Shown here one piece after another: positions 15,776 to 23,311 of a DNA stretch of 38,046 nucleotides. Source of the stretch: Alphaproteobacteria bacterium (GTDB taxonomy: Bacteria; Pseudomonadota; Alphaproteobacteria; JAEULC01); assembly GCA_023150455.1 (NCBI GenBank), contig JAKLKW010000035.1, forward strand, positions 1 to 38,046, in the 5' to 3' direction. Positions within the stretch are counted from its first letter, which is position 1. The number at the start of each line of letters is the position of its first letter. Under the pieces are notes generated by a model. That model made no database searches. It saw only the letters and a list, made by a program, of their open reading frames with translations, and had not been told where the DNA came from. Position numbers and translations under genes: made by a program.

Positions 15776-16593
15776 GCTATGTCGATCCCGCGCGCTCGCC
15801 GCGACTGGCCGAGCTGCTGTCGCTCGAGGGCCGCGCCGCGCTGATCATCGGCGGCGCCGGGCTGCTCGGCAGCGAGATCAGCTTCGCGCTGGCGGAGCTC
15901 GGCGCCGCCGTCGTGCTGGCCGGCCGCGACGGCGAGAAGTGCCGGCGACGCGCGGCCGAGCTCGTCGCCGCCGTGCCGGCCGCGCGCGCCCATGCGCTTG
16001 CCATCGACATCACGCGGCCGGAGTCGATCCGCGCCGGCGTCGCCGAGGCCGCCAGGCTCGCCGGCGGCTTCCACATCCTGGTCAATTGCGGCTGGTCCGG
16101 CCGCAAGAACACCTTCGAGTCGATCAGCGACGAGGACTGGAACAACGACATCGAGGTCTCGCTCAACGGCGTGTTCCGCACCGTGAAGGCGGCCGCCCCC
16201 GTCCTGGCCGAGCGCCGCGGCGTCATCCTCAACATCGCCTCGATGTACGGCGTGGTCGCGCCCGATCCCGCGCTCTACGACAGCACGAGTTTCGCCAACC
16301 CGCCGAGCTACGGCGCCGCCAAGGCCGGCGTCATCCAGCTCACCAGGTACCTCGCCACGTTCCTCGCGCCGCAGGGCATCCGCGTGAACTGCATCAGCCC
16401 AGGGCCGTTCCCGTTCGAGACGACGCAGAAGGAGAACCCCGGGTTCATCCAGCGCCTCGCCGCCAAGAACCCGCTCGGCCGCATCGGTCGTCCGCACGAG
16501 ATCAAGGGCGTCGCCGCGCTGCTCTGCTCCGACGCCTCCAGCTACATGACCGGGCAGAACATCTCGGTCGACGGCGGCTGGACGGCCTGGTAG
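15772..16593 (+). CDS. SDR-family oxidoreductase, PtmA-like (copy 1)
   Basis: 273 aa classical SDR. Nucleotide-binding GGAGLLGS at 27-34, NCG at 105-107 in place of NNAG, catalytic S157 in NIASMYGVV, and Y180/K184 in SYGAAKAG. The MYGVVAPD and YMTGQNISVDGGWTAW stretches match the flagellin-modification oxidoreductase group that includes Campylobacter PtmA. There it is reported to work with PtmF in making glucosamine-6-phosphate for the GDP route; I recall this from the literature and cannot verify it here. The next gene is a PtmF-like oxidoreductase and the one after is a second SDR of the same kind. Confidence 0.85.
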   Translation: MSYVDPARSPRLAELLSLEGRAALIIGGAGLLGSEISFALAELGAAVVLAGRDGEKCRRRAAELVAAVPAARAHALAIDITRPESIRAGVAEAARLAGGFHILVNCGWSGRKNTFESISDEDWNNDIEVSLNGVFRTVKAAAPVLAERRGVILNIASMYGVVAPDPALYDSTSFANPPSYGAAKAGVIQLTRYLATFLAPQGIRVNCISPGPFPFETTQKENPGFIQRLAAKNPLGRIGRPHEIKGVAALLCSDASSYMTGQNISVDGGWTAW

Positions 16594-16601
16594 CGCATCG
16601 C

Positions 16602-17534
16602 GTGGGCCCGCGCATCGGCATCCTGGGCGTGAGCCCCGGCAACGGGCACCCCTTCTCCTTTTCCGCCATCCTCAACGGCTACGACGACGAGAGCTTCGCG
16701 CGCGCGGGCTGGCCGGTGATCCATGCCTATCTCAAGCGCCGCCGGCCGGACGAGTTCGGCATCGCCGGCGCGCGCGTCACGCGCGCCTGGACCCAGGACC
16801 CCGCGACCACCGAGGCGCTGTGCGCCGCCTGCCGCATCGAGCAGGCCGTGGCGCACCCGGGGGAGATGATCGGACAGATCGACGCCGCCATCGTCGCGCG
16901 CGACGACCACGCGAGCCATTGGACCCTGGCGCGCCCTTTCCTCGAGGCGGGGCTGCCGGTGTTCGTCGACAAGCCGCTGTCCACCGATGCCGGCATCCTC
17001 GCGCGGTTCCGCCCCTATCTCGAGCGCGGCAAGCTGATGAGCGCGGCCGGGCTGCGCTACGCCGCCGAGCTGGACGACGCCCGCGCCGCCCTGGCCGAGT
17101 ACGGCGAGATCGTCTGCCTGCGCGGGGCCGTGATCAATGGCTGGGAGGCCTACGGCATCCACCTGGTCGAGGCGATGTTCAGCGTGACGGCCGCGCGGCC
17201 GCTGGCCGTCTCCTGCGCCGCGGGCAAGCACGAGCGCATGACGCTGCATCTGGACGACGGCTCGCTCGCGACGATCGACGCGCTGGGCACGGTGCCGGTG
17301 CAGTTCACGCTCGCGATCCATGGCCGCAGGCGCACGTCCAGCCACGAGCTCGGCGACAACTTCGCCGCGTTCAAGCGGATGCTGACCGCGTTTCTCGGCC
17401 AGGTCGGGACCGGCCGGCCGGCGATCGCGCCGCAGGAGACGCTGTGCGTCATGCGCACGCTGATCGCGGGGCGGCGCGCCGCGGCGCGCGGCGGCGGACC
17501 GGTGCAACTGGCGGAGGTGACGATCGATGGCTAG
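16602..17534 (+). CDS. Gfo/Idh/MocA-type oxidoreductase, PtmF-like
   Basis: 310 aa from a GTG at 16602, eight bases after the previous stop. The N-terminal Rossmann segment is RIGILGVSPGNGHPFSFSAI, an unusual dinucleotide loop shared by a nonulosonate-associated subgroup. IDAAIVARDDHASH at 93-106 and DKP at 123-125 (EKP in most of the family) mark the NAD-binding to substrate-domain junction. HLVEAMFSV and a C-terminal beta sheet complete it. It is flanked by two PtmA-like SDR genes and overlaps the second by 8 bp. Role in supplying an amino sugar precursor is inferred from this association. Confidence 0.8.
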   Translation: MGPRIGILGVSPGNGHPFSFSAILNGYDDESFARAGWPVIHAYLKRRRPDEFGIAGARVTRAWTQDPATTEALCAACRIEQAVAHPGEMIGQIDAAIVARDDHASHWTLARPFLEAGLPVFVDKPLSTDAGILARFRPYLERGKLMSAAGLRYAAELDDARAALAEYGEIVCLRGAVINGWEAYGIHLVEAMFSVTAARPLAVSCAAGKHERMTLHLDDGSLATIDALGTVPVQFTLAIHGRRRTSSHELGDNFAAFKRMLTAFLGQVGTGRPAIAPQETLCVMRTLIAGRRAAARGGGPVQLAEVTIDG

Positions 17535-18339
17535 CACGCGCTTCGACCTGACCGGCAAGGTCGCCGTGGTGACCGGCGGCGCCGGCATCCTCGGCCGGCG
17601 CTTCTGTCGCGGCCTCGCCGAGCACGGCGCCCAGGTGGTCATCGTCGACATCAACGAGGAGCACGCCACGCGGCTCGCCGCCGACATCGCCCGCCGCTCG
17701 GGCCGTCACGCGCTGCCCATCACCTGCGACCTGCGCGATCCGGCCGAGGTCCGCCGCATGGTCGACGCCGTCGTTGCCAAGTACGGGCGCATCGACGTGC
17801 TGCACAGCAACGCCGCCGGCAAGTCCTCGGACCCCGCCGCCTTCTTCGCCCCGTTCGAGGAATACAGCCTCGCGCAATGGCGCGAGATCATGGCGATCGA
17901 CCTCGACGCCATGTTCCTGGTCGCCCAGGCGGTCGGCAGGCACATGGTCCCGCGCAAGAGCGGCAGCGTGATCCACACCGCGTCGATCTACGGCGTCGTC
18001 GCGCCCGACCAGCGCATCTACGAGGGCAGCGAGTACGAAGGACGGCCGATCAACACGCCCGCCGTCTACGCCGCCGCCAAGGCGGGCGTGCTCGGCCTCA
18101 CGCGCTATCTCGCCGCCTACTGGGCGCCGCACGGCATCCGCGTCAACGCGCTGACGCCGGGCGGCGTCGAGAGCGGCCAGAACGAGACCTTCCAGCAGCG
18201 CTATTCCCAGCGCGTGCCGCTCGGCCGCATGGCAAGGCCGAGCGAGATGATCGGCGCCCTGGTATGGCTCGCGTCGGACGCGTCGTCCTATGTCACCGGG
18301 CAGAACATCGTGGTCGACGGCGGGCTGACGGCGTGGTGA
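17527..18339 (+). CDS. SDR-family oxidoreductase, PtmA-like (copy 2)
   Basis: 270 aa classical SDR with intact cofactor loop TGGAGILGRRF at 16-26, NAAG at 95-98, S153 in HTASIYGVVAPD, and Y181/K185 in VYAAAKAGV. The ends of copies 1 and 2 are strikingly alike (SSYMTGQNISVDGGWTAW versus SSYVTGQNIVVDGGLTAW), so they are paralogues. However, copy 1 has a weaker NNAG motif and copy 2 an insertion (YEGSEYEGRPINTP) before the catalytic tyrosine. It overlaps the Gfo/Idh gene by 8 bp and ends the first half of the sugar operon; a toxin-antitoxin pair follows. Confidence 0.87.
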   Translation: MASTRFDLTGKVAVVTGGAGILGRRFCRGLAEHGAQVVIVDINEEHATRLAADIARRSGRHALPITCDLRDPAEVRRMVDAVVAKYGRIDVLHSNAAGKSSDPAAFFAPFEEYSLAQWREIMAIDLDAMFLVAQAVGRHMVPRKSGSVIHTASIYGVVAPDQRIYEGSEYEGRPINTPAVYAAAKAGVLGLTRYLAAYWAPHGIRVNALTPGGVESGQNETFQQRYSQRVPLGRMARPSEMIGALVWLASDASSYVTGQNIVVDGGLTAW

Positions 18340-18350
18340 TATTGTCCGAC

Positions 18351-18391
18351 TTGAGTGTAGCAACGTCTCTACATATATTGCCTGCAGGCAA
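18351..18391 (+). promoter_or_regulatory. Promoter and operator region of phd-vapC
   Basis: TTGAGT at 18351-18356 and TATATT at 18374-18379 are exactly 17 bp apart. An imperfect palindrome covers the spacer (18356-18373, TGTAG and CTACA arms with central ACGT), and a perfect 14-bp palindrome TTGCCTGCAGGCAA lies at 18378-18391. Both are suitable operators for a Phd-type antitoxin that starts at 18415. Confidence 0.55.
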
Positions 18392-18414
18392 TGGAGCCGG
18401 GTCCAGAGGCGGGA

Positions 18415-18672
18415 ATGGCCGTTACCACGCTGACAAGCCGAGAATTCAACCAGGATACCAGCGGCGCGAAGAAAGCCGCGCGGCGCGGCCCCGTCTTCAT
18501 TACCGATCGCGGCCGCCCGGCGCATGTTCTGTTGACGATCGAAGACTACCAGCGCCTTGCAGGCGGCAGCATGAGCCTGGCCGAGGCGCTCGCACAGCGC
18601 GGCGTTGCCGACTTCGCCTTTGAACCCCCTCGCTTGCGTAAGGGGATTTTCAAGCCCGCCGATCTCGGCTGA
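18415..18672 (+). CDS. Phd/YefM-family antitoxin
   Basis: 85 aa from the ATG at 18415, which has AGAGGCGGGA immediately upstream; an in-frame ATG at 18391 lies inside the palindromic operator and is less likely. AVTTLTSREFNQDTSGAKKA and GPVFITDRGRPAHVLLTIEDYQRL are the Phd/YefM DNA-binding fold, and the C-terminal RLRKGIFKPADLG is the toxin-binding tail. The gene overlaps the PIN toxin start (ATG at 18672 shares the final base of the stop). It represses the module and neutralises the RNase. Confidence 0.92.
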   Translation: MAVTTLTSREFNQDTSGAKKAARRGPVFITDRGRPAHVLLTIEDYQRLAGGSMSLAEALAQRGVADFAFEPPRLRKGIFKPADLG

Positions 18673-19094
18673 TGTTCCTCCTGGACACGAACGTCATCTC
18701 CGAGCTCAGACGCCCGGACAAGGCAGACCGCAATGTCACGGCCTGGGCCACCGCGATCCCGGCGGCGAGGTTCTTCCTGTCGGCGATCTCGATCCTCGAA
18801 ATCGAGCTCGGCGCGCTTCTCGTCGCGCGGAAAGACGCCGTCCAAGGCTCCGTGCTGCGCGCATGGATCGACGATCTGATCCTCCCTCGCTTCGAAGGGC
18901 GTATCCTACCCGTCGATACAGCAGTAGCTCAGCGTTGCGCGCGCCTGCATGTCCCTGATCCTCGCTCGGAACGGGATGCCCTGATCGCGGCGACGGCGAT
19001 GGTCCACGGCCTCACGGTCGTCAGCCGCAATATCGAAGATTTCGCGCTTATGGGCGTGGCGCTGTTCAATCCGTGGCACCCGCCGACCGGTTAA
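18672..19094 (+). CDS. vapC: VapC/FitB-like PIN-domain toxin
   Basis: 140 aa. MFLLDTNVISELRRPD at the start gives D5, E43 is in ISILEIELG, D102 in SERDALIAATA, and D123 in NIEDFALMGV, so the acidic centre is complete. Sequence style (LDTNVISELR, FNPW at the C-terminus) is that of the FitB group, which usually pairs with Phd-type or ribbon-helix antitoxins, as here. Expected to be a metal-dependent RNase. With its antitoxin it forms a cassette of roughly 0.75 kb dropped between two halves of the sugar operon. Confidence 0.93.
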   Translation: MFLLDTNVISELRRPDKADRNVTAWATAIPAARFFLSAISILEIELGALLVARKDAVQGSVLRAWIDDLILPRFEGRILPVDTAVAQRCARLHVPDPRSERDALIAATAMVHGLTVVSRNIEDFALMGVALFNPWHPPTG

Positions 19095-19105
19095 CCCCTC
19101 GCTAA
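19091..19105 (+). promoter_or_regulatory. TTAA-N7-CTAA box upstream of the amidotransferase gene
   Basis: TTAA at 19091-19094 is followed after seven bases by CTAA (19102-19105) and then CCAT, one mismatch from the CtrA consensus TTAA-N7-TTAA of alphaproteobacteria. It overlaps the toxin stop codon and lies 25 bp before the ATG. Motif match only. Confidence 0.25.
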
Positions 19106-19130
19106 CCATCGCCGGTCTAGCCTGCCCGGC

Positions 19131-20447
19131 ATGGTCCTGATTCCGCGCCCGCAGCCGGTCGATCCGGCGCTCTACTCGCCCGACGCTGTCGATCCGCCGG
19201 CCCATTACGGCCTGCCGCGGCACATCCGCTTCTGTGCGCGCTGCGTCTACAGCAACCAGAAGCCGAACTCCGAGCGCGAGTACAAGCACACGCGCGACAC
19301 CAGGAAGTCGACCGTCGGCTTCGATGCCGAGGGCTTGTGCGACGCCTGCCGCGTCGCGCTGGCCAAGCGCAATATCGACTGGGCCGAGCGCGACAAGGAG
19401 CTGCGGCGCTTGTGCGACCGTTTCCGCCGCGACGACGGGCGCTACGACTGCCTGGTGCCGGGCTCGGGCGGCAAGGACAGCTTCTACGCGGCGCACATGC
19501 TGAAATACAGATACGGCATGAACCCGCTGACGGTCACCTGGGCGCCGCACATCTACACCGACTGGGGCTGGCGCAACTTCCAGGCCTGGATCCATGCCGG
19601 CTTCGACAACGTGCTGTTCACGCCCAACGGCCGCGTGCACCGGCTGCTGACGCGCCTCGCGGTCGAGCGCATCTTCCACCCGTTCCAGCCCTTCATGATG
19701 GGGCAGATGTACTTCCCGCCGAAGATGGCGATCGAACGCGACATCCCGCTCGTGTTCTACGGTGAGAACCCGTCGGAGTACGGCAACCCGGTCAAGGAGA
19801 ACGACAGCGCCCGCAAGGACTGGCGCTACTTCACCTCGGGCGACCCCGACGACATCCACATCGCCGGGACGTCGATGCGCGAGCTGACCGAGGAATTCGG
19901 GCTCAAGCCCGGCGACCTCGATCCCTACCTGCCGCCCGATCCCGCCCGGCTCGAGGCGAAGAAGATCGAGGTGCACTATCTCGGCTACTACCTGCCCTGG
20001 CACCCGCAGGCCAACTACTACTACGCGGTCGAGCACGGCGACTTCGTCGCCAGCCCCGAGCGCACCGCCGGCACCTACAGCAAGTACAGCAGCATCGACG
20101 ACAAGATCGACGACCTGCACTACTACACGACCTTCATCAAGTTCGGCATCGGGCGCGCCACCTACGACGCCGCCCAGGAAGCGCGCAACGGCGATATCAC
20201 GCGCGAGGAGGCGGTGGCGCTGGTCAAGCGGTTCGACGGCGAGTACCCGACGCGCTTCGAGGCCGAGAACTTCCAGTACCTGAGCCTGCCGCCCAACCGC
20301 TTCGGCGCCGTCGCTGCGCGCTTCGAGGAGCCGATGGTCGACCGCGCCTATTTCGACGCGCTGGCCGACCGCTTCCGCTCGCCGCATCTGTGGCAGAAGG
20401 ACAGCCAGGGCTGGCGCCTGCGCCGCACGGCGTGGATGGAGAACTGA
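19131..20447 (+). CDS. N-acetyl sugar amidotransferase (WbuX/WbpG/PseA family)
   Basis: 438 aa. Two zinc-type cysteine pairs, C35/C38 (RFCARCVYSNQKP) and C70/C73 (LCDACR), precede the ATP-pyrophosphatase loop PGSGGKDSFYAAHML at 110-124. GENPSEYG and YHYLGYY-like aromatic stretches follow. These enzymes use ATP and ammonia to turn an N-acetyl group on a sugar into an acetamidino (amidine) group; WbpG, WbuX and PseA are named members. The ammonia comes from the HisH/HisF-like pair encoded immediately downstream, the standard three-gene set. In this locus the likely target is a legionaminic-type nonulosonate or its precursor. Confidence 0.92.
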   Translation: MVLIPRPQPVDPALYSPDAVDPPAHYGLPRHIRFCARCVYSNQKPNSEREYKHTRDTRKSTVGFDAEGLCDACRVALAKRNIDWAERDKELRRLCDRFRRDDGRYDCLVPGSGGKDSFYAAHMLKYRYGMNPLTVTWAPHIYTDWGWRNFQAWIHAGFDNVLFTPNGRVHRLLTRLAVERIFHPFQPFMMGQMYFPPKMAIERDIPLVFYGENPSEYGNPVKENDSARKDWRYFTSGDPDDIHIAGTSMRELTEEFGLKPGDLDPYLPPDPARLEAKKIEVHYLGYYLPWHPQANYYYAVEHGDFVASPERTAGTYSKYSSIDDKIDDLHYYTTFIKFGIGRATYDAAQEARNGDITREEAVALVKRFDGEYPTRFEAENFQYLSLPPNRFGAVAARFEEPMVDRAYFDALADRFRSPHLWQKDSQGWRLRRTAWMEN

Positions 20448-20497
20448 TTCCCGTCCTGCCGCGCGGCACTCGGCCAGCGGCTATACTCGGCCCAGTC

Positions 20498-21259
20498 ATG
20501 CCCAATCTCCGCCTCATCGCCCGCCTCGACATCAAGGGTCCGAACCTGATCAAGGGCGTGAACCTGGAAGGCGTGCGCGTGGTCGGCGACCCGCAGGCGC
20601 ATGCGCGGCGCTACTACGAGGAAGGCATCGACGAGCTCGTCTACATCGACGCGGTCGCCAGCCTCTACAACCGCAACAGCCTGACCGAGATCGTGCGCTA
20701 CACGGCCGAGAACGTGTTCGTGCCGGTGACGGTCGGCGGCGGCGTGCGCAGCCTGGACGACGTCGAGAAGCTGCTGCGCTCGGGCGCCGACAAGGTCGCG
20801 ATCAACACCGCCGCCATCCGCCGGCCCGGGCTGGTCACCGAGGTGTCGCGCCGCTTCGGCTCGCAATGCATGGTGCTGTCGATCGAGGCCAAGCGCGTGG
20901 GGCCCGGGCGCTGGGAGGCCTACACCGACAATGGCCGCGAGAAGACCGGCGTCGACGCGGTCGAATGGGCGCGGCGCGGCGCCGGGCTCGGCGCCGGCGA
21001 GATCCTGGTGACCTCGGTCGACCAGGAGGGCACGCGCAAGGGCTTCGACGTGACGCTGGTCAAGGCGATCACGAGCGCGATCGACCTGCCGGTCATCGCC
21101 AGCGGCGGCATGGGCGCGCCCGAGCACCTGGTCGCGGTCGCCGGGGACGGCGGCGCCGACGCCGTCGCGATGGCGGACGTGCTGCACTACAAGCGGCTCG
21201 GCCTCGGCGAGATCCGCGCCGCCGCGCGCGCCGCCGGGCTGCGGGTGAGAATGCCATGA
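20498..21259 (+). CDS. HisF-like glycosyl-amidation protein (WbuZ type)
   Basis: 253 aa TIM barrel like the HisF cyclase subunit, beginning RLIARLDIKGPNLIKGVNLE, with D11 retained and VTVGGGVRS and GADKVAIN phosphate-site loops. The position of HisF catalytic Asp130 reads SIEAKR, with E130. ARLDIKGPNLIKG and SIEA are the form seen in WbuZ-type proteins of surface-sugar amidination rather than in histidine biosynthesis. It would channel ammonia from the HisH-like glutaminase to the amidotransferase. ATG at 20498; it overlaps the next gene by 4 bp. Confidence 0.9.
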   Translation: MPNLRLIARLDIKGPNLIKGVNLEGVRVVGDPQAHARRYYEEGIDELVYIDAVASLYNRNSLTEIVRYTAENVFVPVTVGGGVRSLDDVEKLLRSGADKVAINTAAIRRPGLVTEVSRRFGSQCMVLSIEAKRVGPGRWEAYTDNGREKTGVDAVEWARRGAGLGAGEILVTSVDQEGTRKGFDVTLVKAITSAIDLPVIASGGMGAPEHLVAVAGDGGADAVAMADVLHYKRLGLGEIRAAARAAGLRVRMP

Positions 21260-21906
21260 GCGCCGGCCGCAAGGTCGTACTGGTCGACTACGGCGTCGGC
21301 AATCTCCTGAGCGTCAGCCGGGCGCTTGCCGCCTGCGGCGGCGAGGTCGAGCAGACCGGCGACCCGGCCCGCGTCGCCGCCGCCGACCGGCTGGTGCTGC
21401 CGGGCGTCGGCGCCTTCGGCGACTGCATGGCGGAGCTCGAGCGGCGCGGCCTCGGCGAGCCGGTCAGGCGCTTCGCCGGCACCGGACGGCCGATGCTCGG
21501 CATCTGCGTCGGCATGCAGATCCTGTTCGAGACCGGCGAAGAGTTCGGGTCGCATGCCGGCCTCGGCCTGCTGCCGGGAGCGGTCGGTGCCATCCCGCCC
21601 GTCGCCGCCGACGGCACGCGCCGCAAGATCCCCCATATCGGCTGGAACGCGCTGCGACCCGCGCCGGCCGGGCGCGGCTGGGCCGGCAGCATCCTCGAGG
21701 ACGTCGCACCGGGCGAGTCGGTGTATTTCGTGCACTCGTTCTCGGCCCGTCCGGGCGACGACGGAGACCGCCTGGCGGAGGCGGACCACGACGGCTTCGC
21801 CGTCACGGCCGCCGTCGGCCGCGGCAACCTGTTCGGCTGCCAGTTCCATCCGGAGAAGAGCGGGCCGGTGGGCTTGCGGATTCTTTCGCGCTTCCTCGCC
21901 TGCTGA
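21256..21906 (+). CDS. hisH: HisH-like glutamine amidotransferase subunit
   Basis: 216 aa class I glutaminase. The triad is intact: C84 in MLGICVGMQILFE, H198 and E200 in CQFHPEKSG. PGVGAFGD at 49-56 is the oxyanion strand. It hydrolyses glutamine and passes ammonia through a HisF-type barrel; the adjacent barrel is WbuZ-like and no other his gene is nearby, so its job is probably sugar amidination, not histidine synthesis. ATG at 21256 overlaps the barrel gene stop. It ends the plus-strand sugar operon. Confidence 0.92.
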   Translation: MSAGRKVVLVDYGVGNLLSVSRALAACGGEVEQTGDPARVAAADRLVLPGVGAFGDCMAELERRGLGEPVRRFAGTGRPMLGICVGMQILFETGEEFGSHAGLGLLPGAVGAIPPVAADGTRRKIPHIGWNALRPAPAGRGWAGSILEDVAPGESVYFVHSFSARPGDDGDRLAEADHDGFAVTAAVGRGNLFGCQFHPEKSGPVGLRILSRFLAC

Positions 21907-21932
21907 CGCGCCCGCCGACCCGAGCGGTGCGG

Positions 21933-22442
21933 TCAACGTTCCTTGAAGCCGAGCTGAAGGCCCTTTTCCACGAAATCCGGTCCCCAGGCCGAGGCGGTCA
22001 GCAGGCGCTCGACCGTTCCTTCGGCCGTGCCCAGCGGCAAAATGATGCGGTGATACTCGTTCCAGACTTCGCCCCGGCTCTGCTTGATGTGATAGTAAGT
22101 CGGCACGCTCTCGCTCACCGCTTCCTCGTAGTGGCCGAGCAGCATGTCCCGGTAGGCCGGCGGCTCCATCTCGCGCACGTCGCGGCCGGTCATCGTCGAA
22201 TTGTGCAAGCTGGCGATGACGGTGCCGCGGACGCGGAAGACGAAGCGCAGCGGATCGCGCAGCACCTCGACCAGGTTGACCTTGCCGAGCGCGACGCCGA
22301 ACTCCTCCGGCAGCATCTCGCCGGGTGCCGGCATCGGGCGCGCGCCGCGCCGTTGCACCCACAGCCGATGGACATGCGCAAGGCTCGCCTCGGCGATGTC
22401 GTCGAGCGGCAGGCGCCGCGCGACGATCCGCAGCTCATCCAT
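21933..22442 (-). CDS. PAS-domain protein of unknown role
   Basis: 169 aa. ARRLPLDDIAEASLAHVHRL, then LGKVNLVEVLRDPLRFVFRV, RGTVIASLHNSTMTGRDVREM, YYHIKQSRGEVWNEYHRIILPLG at successive positions match the alphaproteobacterial single-PAS family, in which the domain is the whole protein. No kinase, cyclase or DNA-binding domain is attached, so it may be a stand-alone sensor or partner. Convergent with hisH and divergent from the histidine phosphatase gene. Ligand and partner are unknown. Confidence 0.75.
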   Translation of the reverse strand: MDELRIVARRLPLDDIAEASLAHVHRLWVQRRGARPMPAPGEMLPEEFGVALGKVNLVEVLRDPLRFVFRVRGTVIASLHNSTMTGRDVREMEPPAYRDMLLGHYEEAVSESVPTYYHIKQSRGEVWNEYHRIILPLGTAEGTVERLLTASAWGPDFVEKGLQLGFKER

Positions 22443-22667
22443 TCTGTCAGCCCCCTCGGCAGCCGTTGAGCGGCCGCTGACGCAAATCGATGCGCGCGAT
22501 TCCGGTGCGCGCGGTACGCCGCTTTGGGCGTTTGTTGGCGAAATAGTCCGTCAACCAATATTGCGTCAAGCGAAGTCTGCACCGGCGCCGGTAACGCCCT
22601 CGTGCATTGCCGGATTTCGAAAGAGTCTTAGCGTTGTCGACAATATTGCAGATGGGTCGTCTGGAGC

Positions 22668-23285
22668 ATGCGGCTGAAACTTTCGCCTGGCACGCGTGCG
22701 ACCTTCGCCTTGTTCGCCGCCGTCGCCAATGTCTTATCAATTCTCATCTTGGCGGCCGTTCCGACGGGCGCCGAGCCGGCGACGGGTGAAGGAGCCTGGC
22801 GTCTACTCGCGCAATCCGGCAGCGTGGCCGCCATCCGCCATGAGCGCACCGCGGGCGGCGTCGGCGATCCCGCGAGCATGAAGCTTGACGACTGCGCGAC
22901 GCAGCGCAACCTGACGGAAGAGGGTCGTGCGCAGGCGGCGGCGCTCGGCGAGCAGTTCCGCAAGCATGGCGTCTCCGTGACGATGGTCCTTTCCAGCCAG
23001 TGGTGCCGCTGCCTCGAGACGGCGCGCCTGGCCTTCGGGCAGGCCGAGCCCTGGCCGGCCCTGAACAACCTGTACGGCAGGCGCGAGCGCGAGCCGGCCC
23101 AGACTGCCGAGATCCGTCGGCGCCTCGCCGCCTGGACCGGTCCAGGCGCCCTGGTCCTGGTGTCGCACGGCTCCGTCATCGGCCCGCTGACCGGCGCCTA
23201 TCCAAGCGAGGGCGAGGCCATCGTGCTGCGGCCCGATGCGGACAAGGGATTCCAGGTCGTCGGCCGGATCGCGCCCGGCGGTTGA
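22668..23285 (+). CDS. Exported histidine-phosphatase family protein
   Basis: 205 aa. Residues about 11-36 form a signal peptide or membrane anchor. The mature part has the RHG-type catalytic site as AAIRHERTAG with R57-H58, then CATQRNLTEEGRAQA, SSQWCRCLETARLAFG, and the second histidine in VLVSHGSVIGPLTGAYPSEG (about H167). This arrangement (QRNL..EGR, SSQWCRC) fits a periplasmic branch-2-like subgroup with no defined substrate. Glu follows the catalytic His where many members have Ala or Gly. GGAG precedes the start. The next gene, also exported, is 26 bp downstream, suggesting co-transcription. Confidence 0.82.
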   Translation: MRLKLSPGTRATFALFAAVANVLSILILAAVPTGAEPATGEGAWRLLAQSGSVAAIRHERTAGGVGDPASMKLDDCATQRNLTEEGRAQAAALGEQFRKHGVSVTMVLSSQWCRCLETARLAFGQAEPWPALNNLYGRREREPAQTAEIRRRLAAWTGPGALVLVSHGSVIGPLTGAYPSEGEAIVLRPDADKGFQVVGRIAPGG

Positions 23286-23311
23286 CACCTCGGCGCGACA
23301 AGGAGAGTGCG

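Noticed and set aside
20498..21906. Histidine biosynthesis operon (hisFH)
   Set aside because: No other his genes are near; the barrel has the WbuZ-type SIEA motif and follows a sugar amidotransferase gene.
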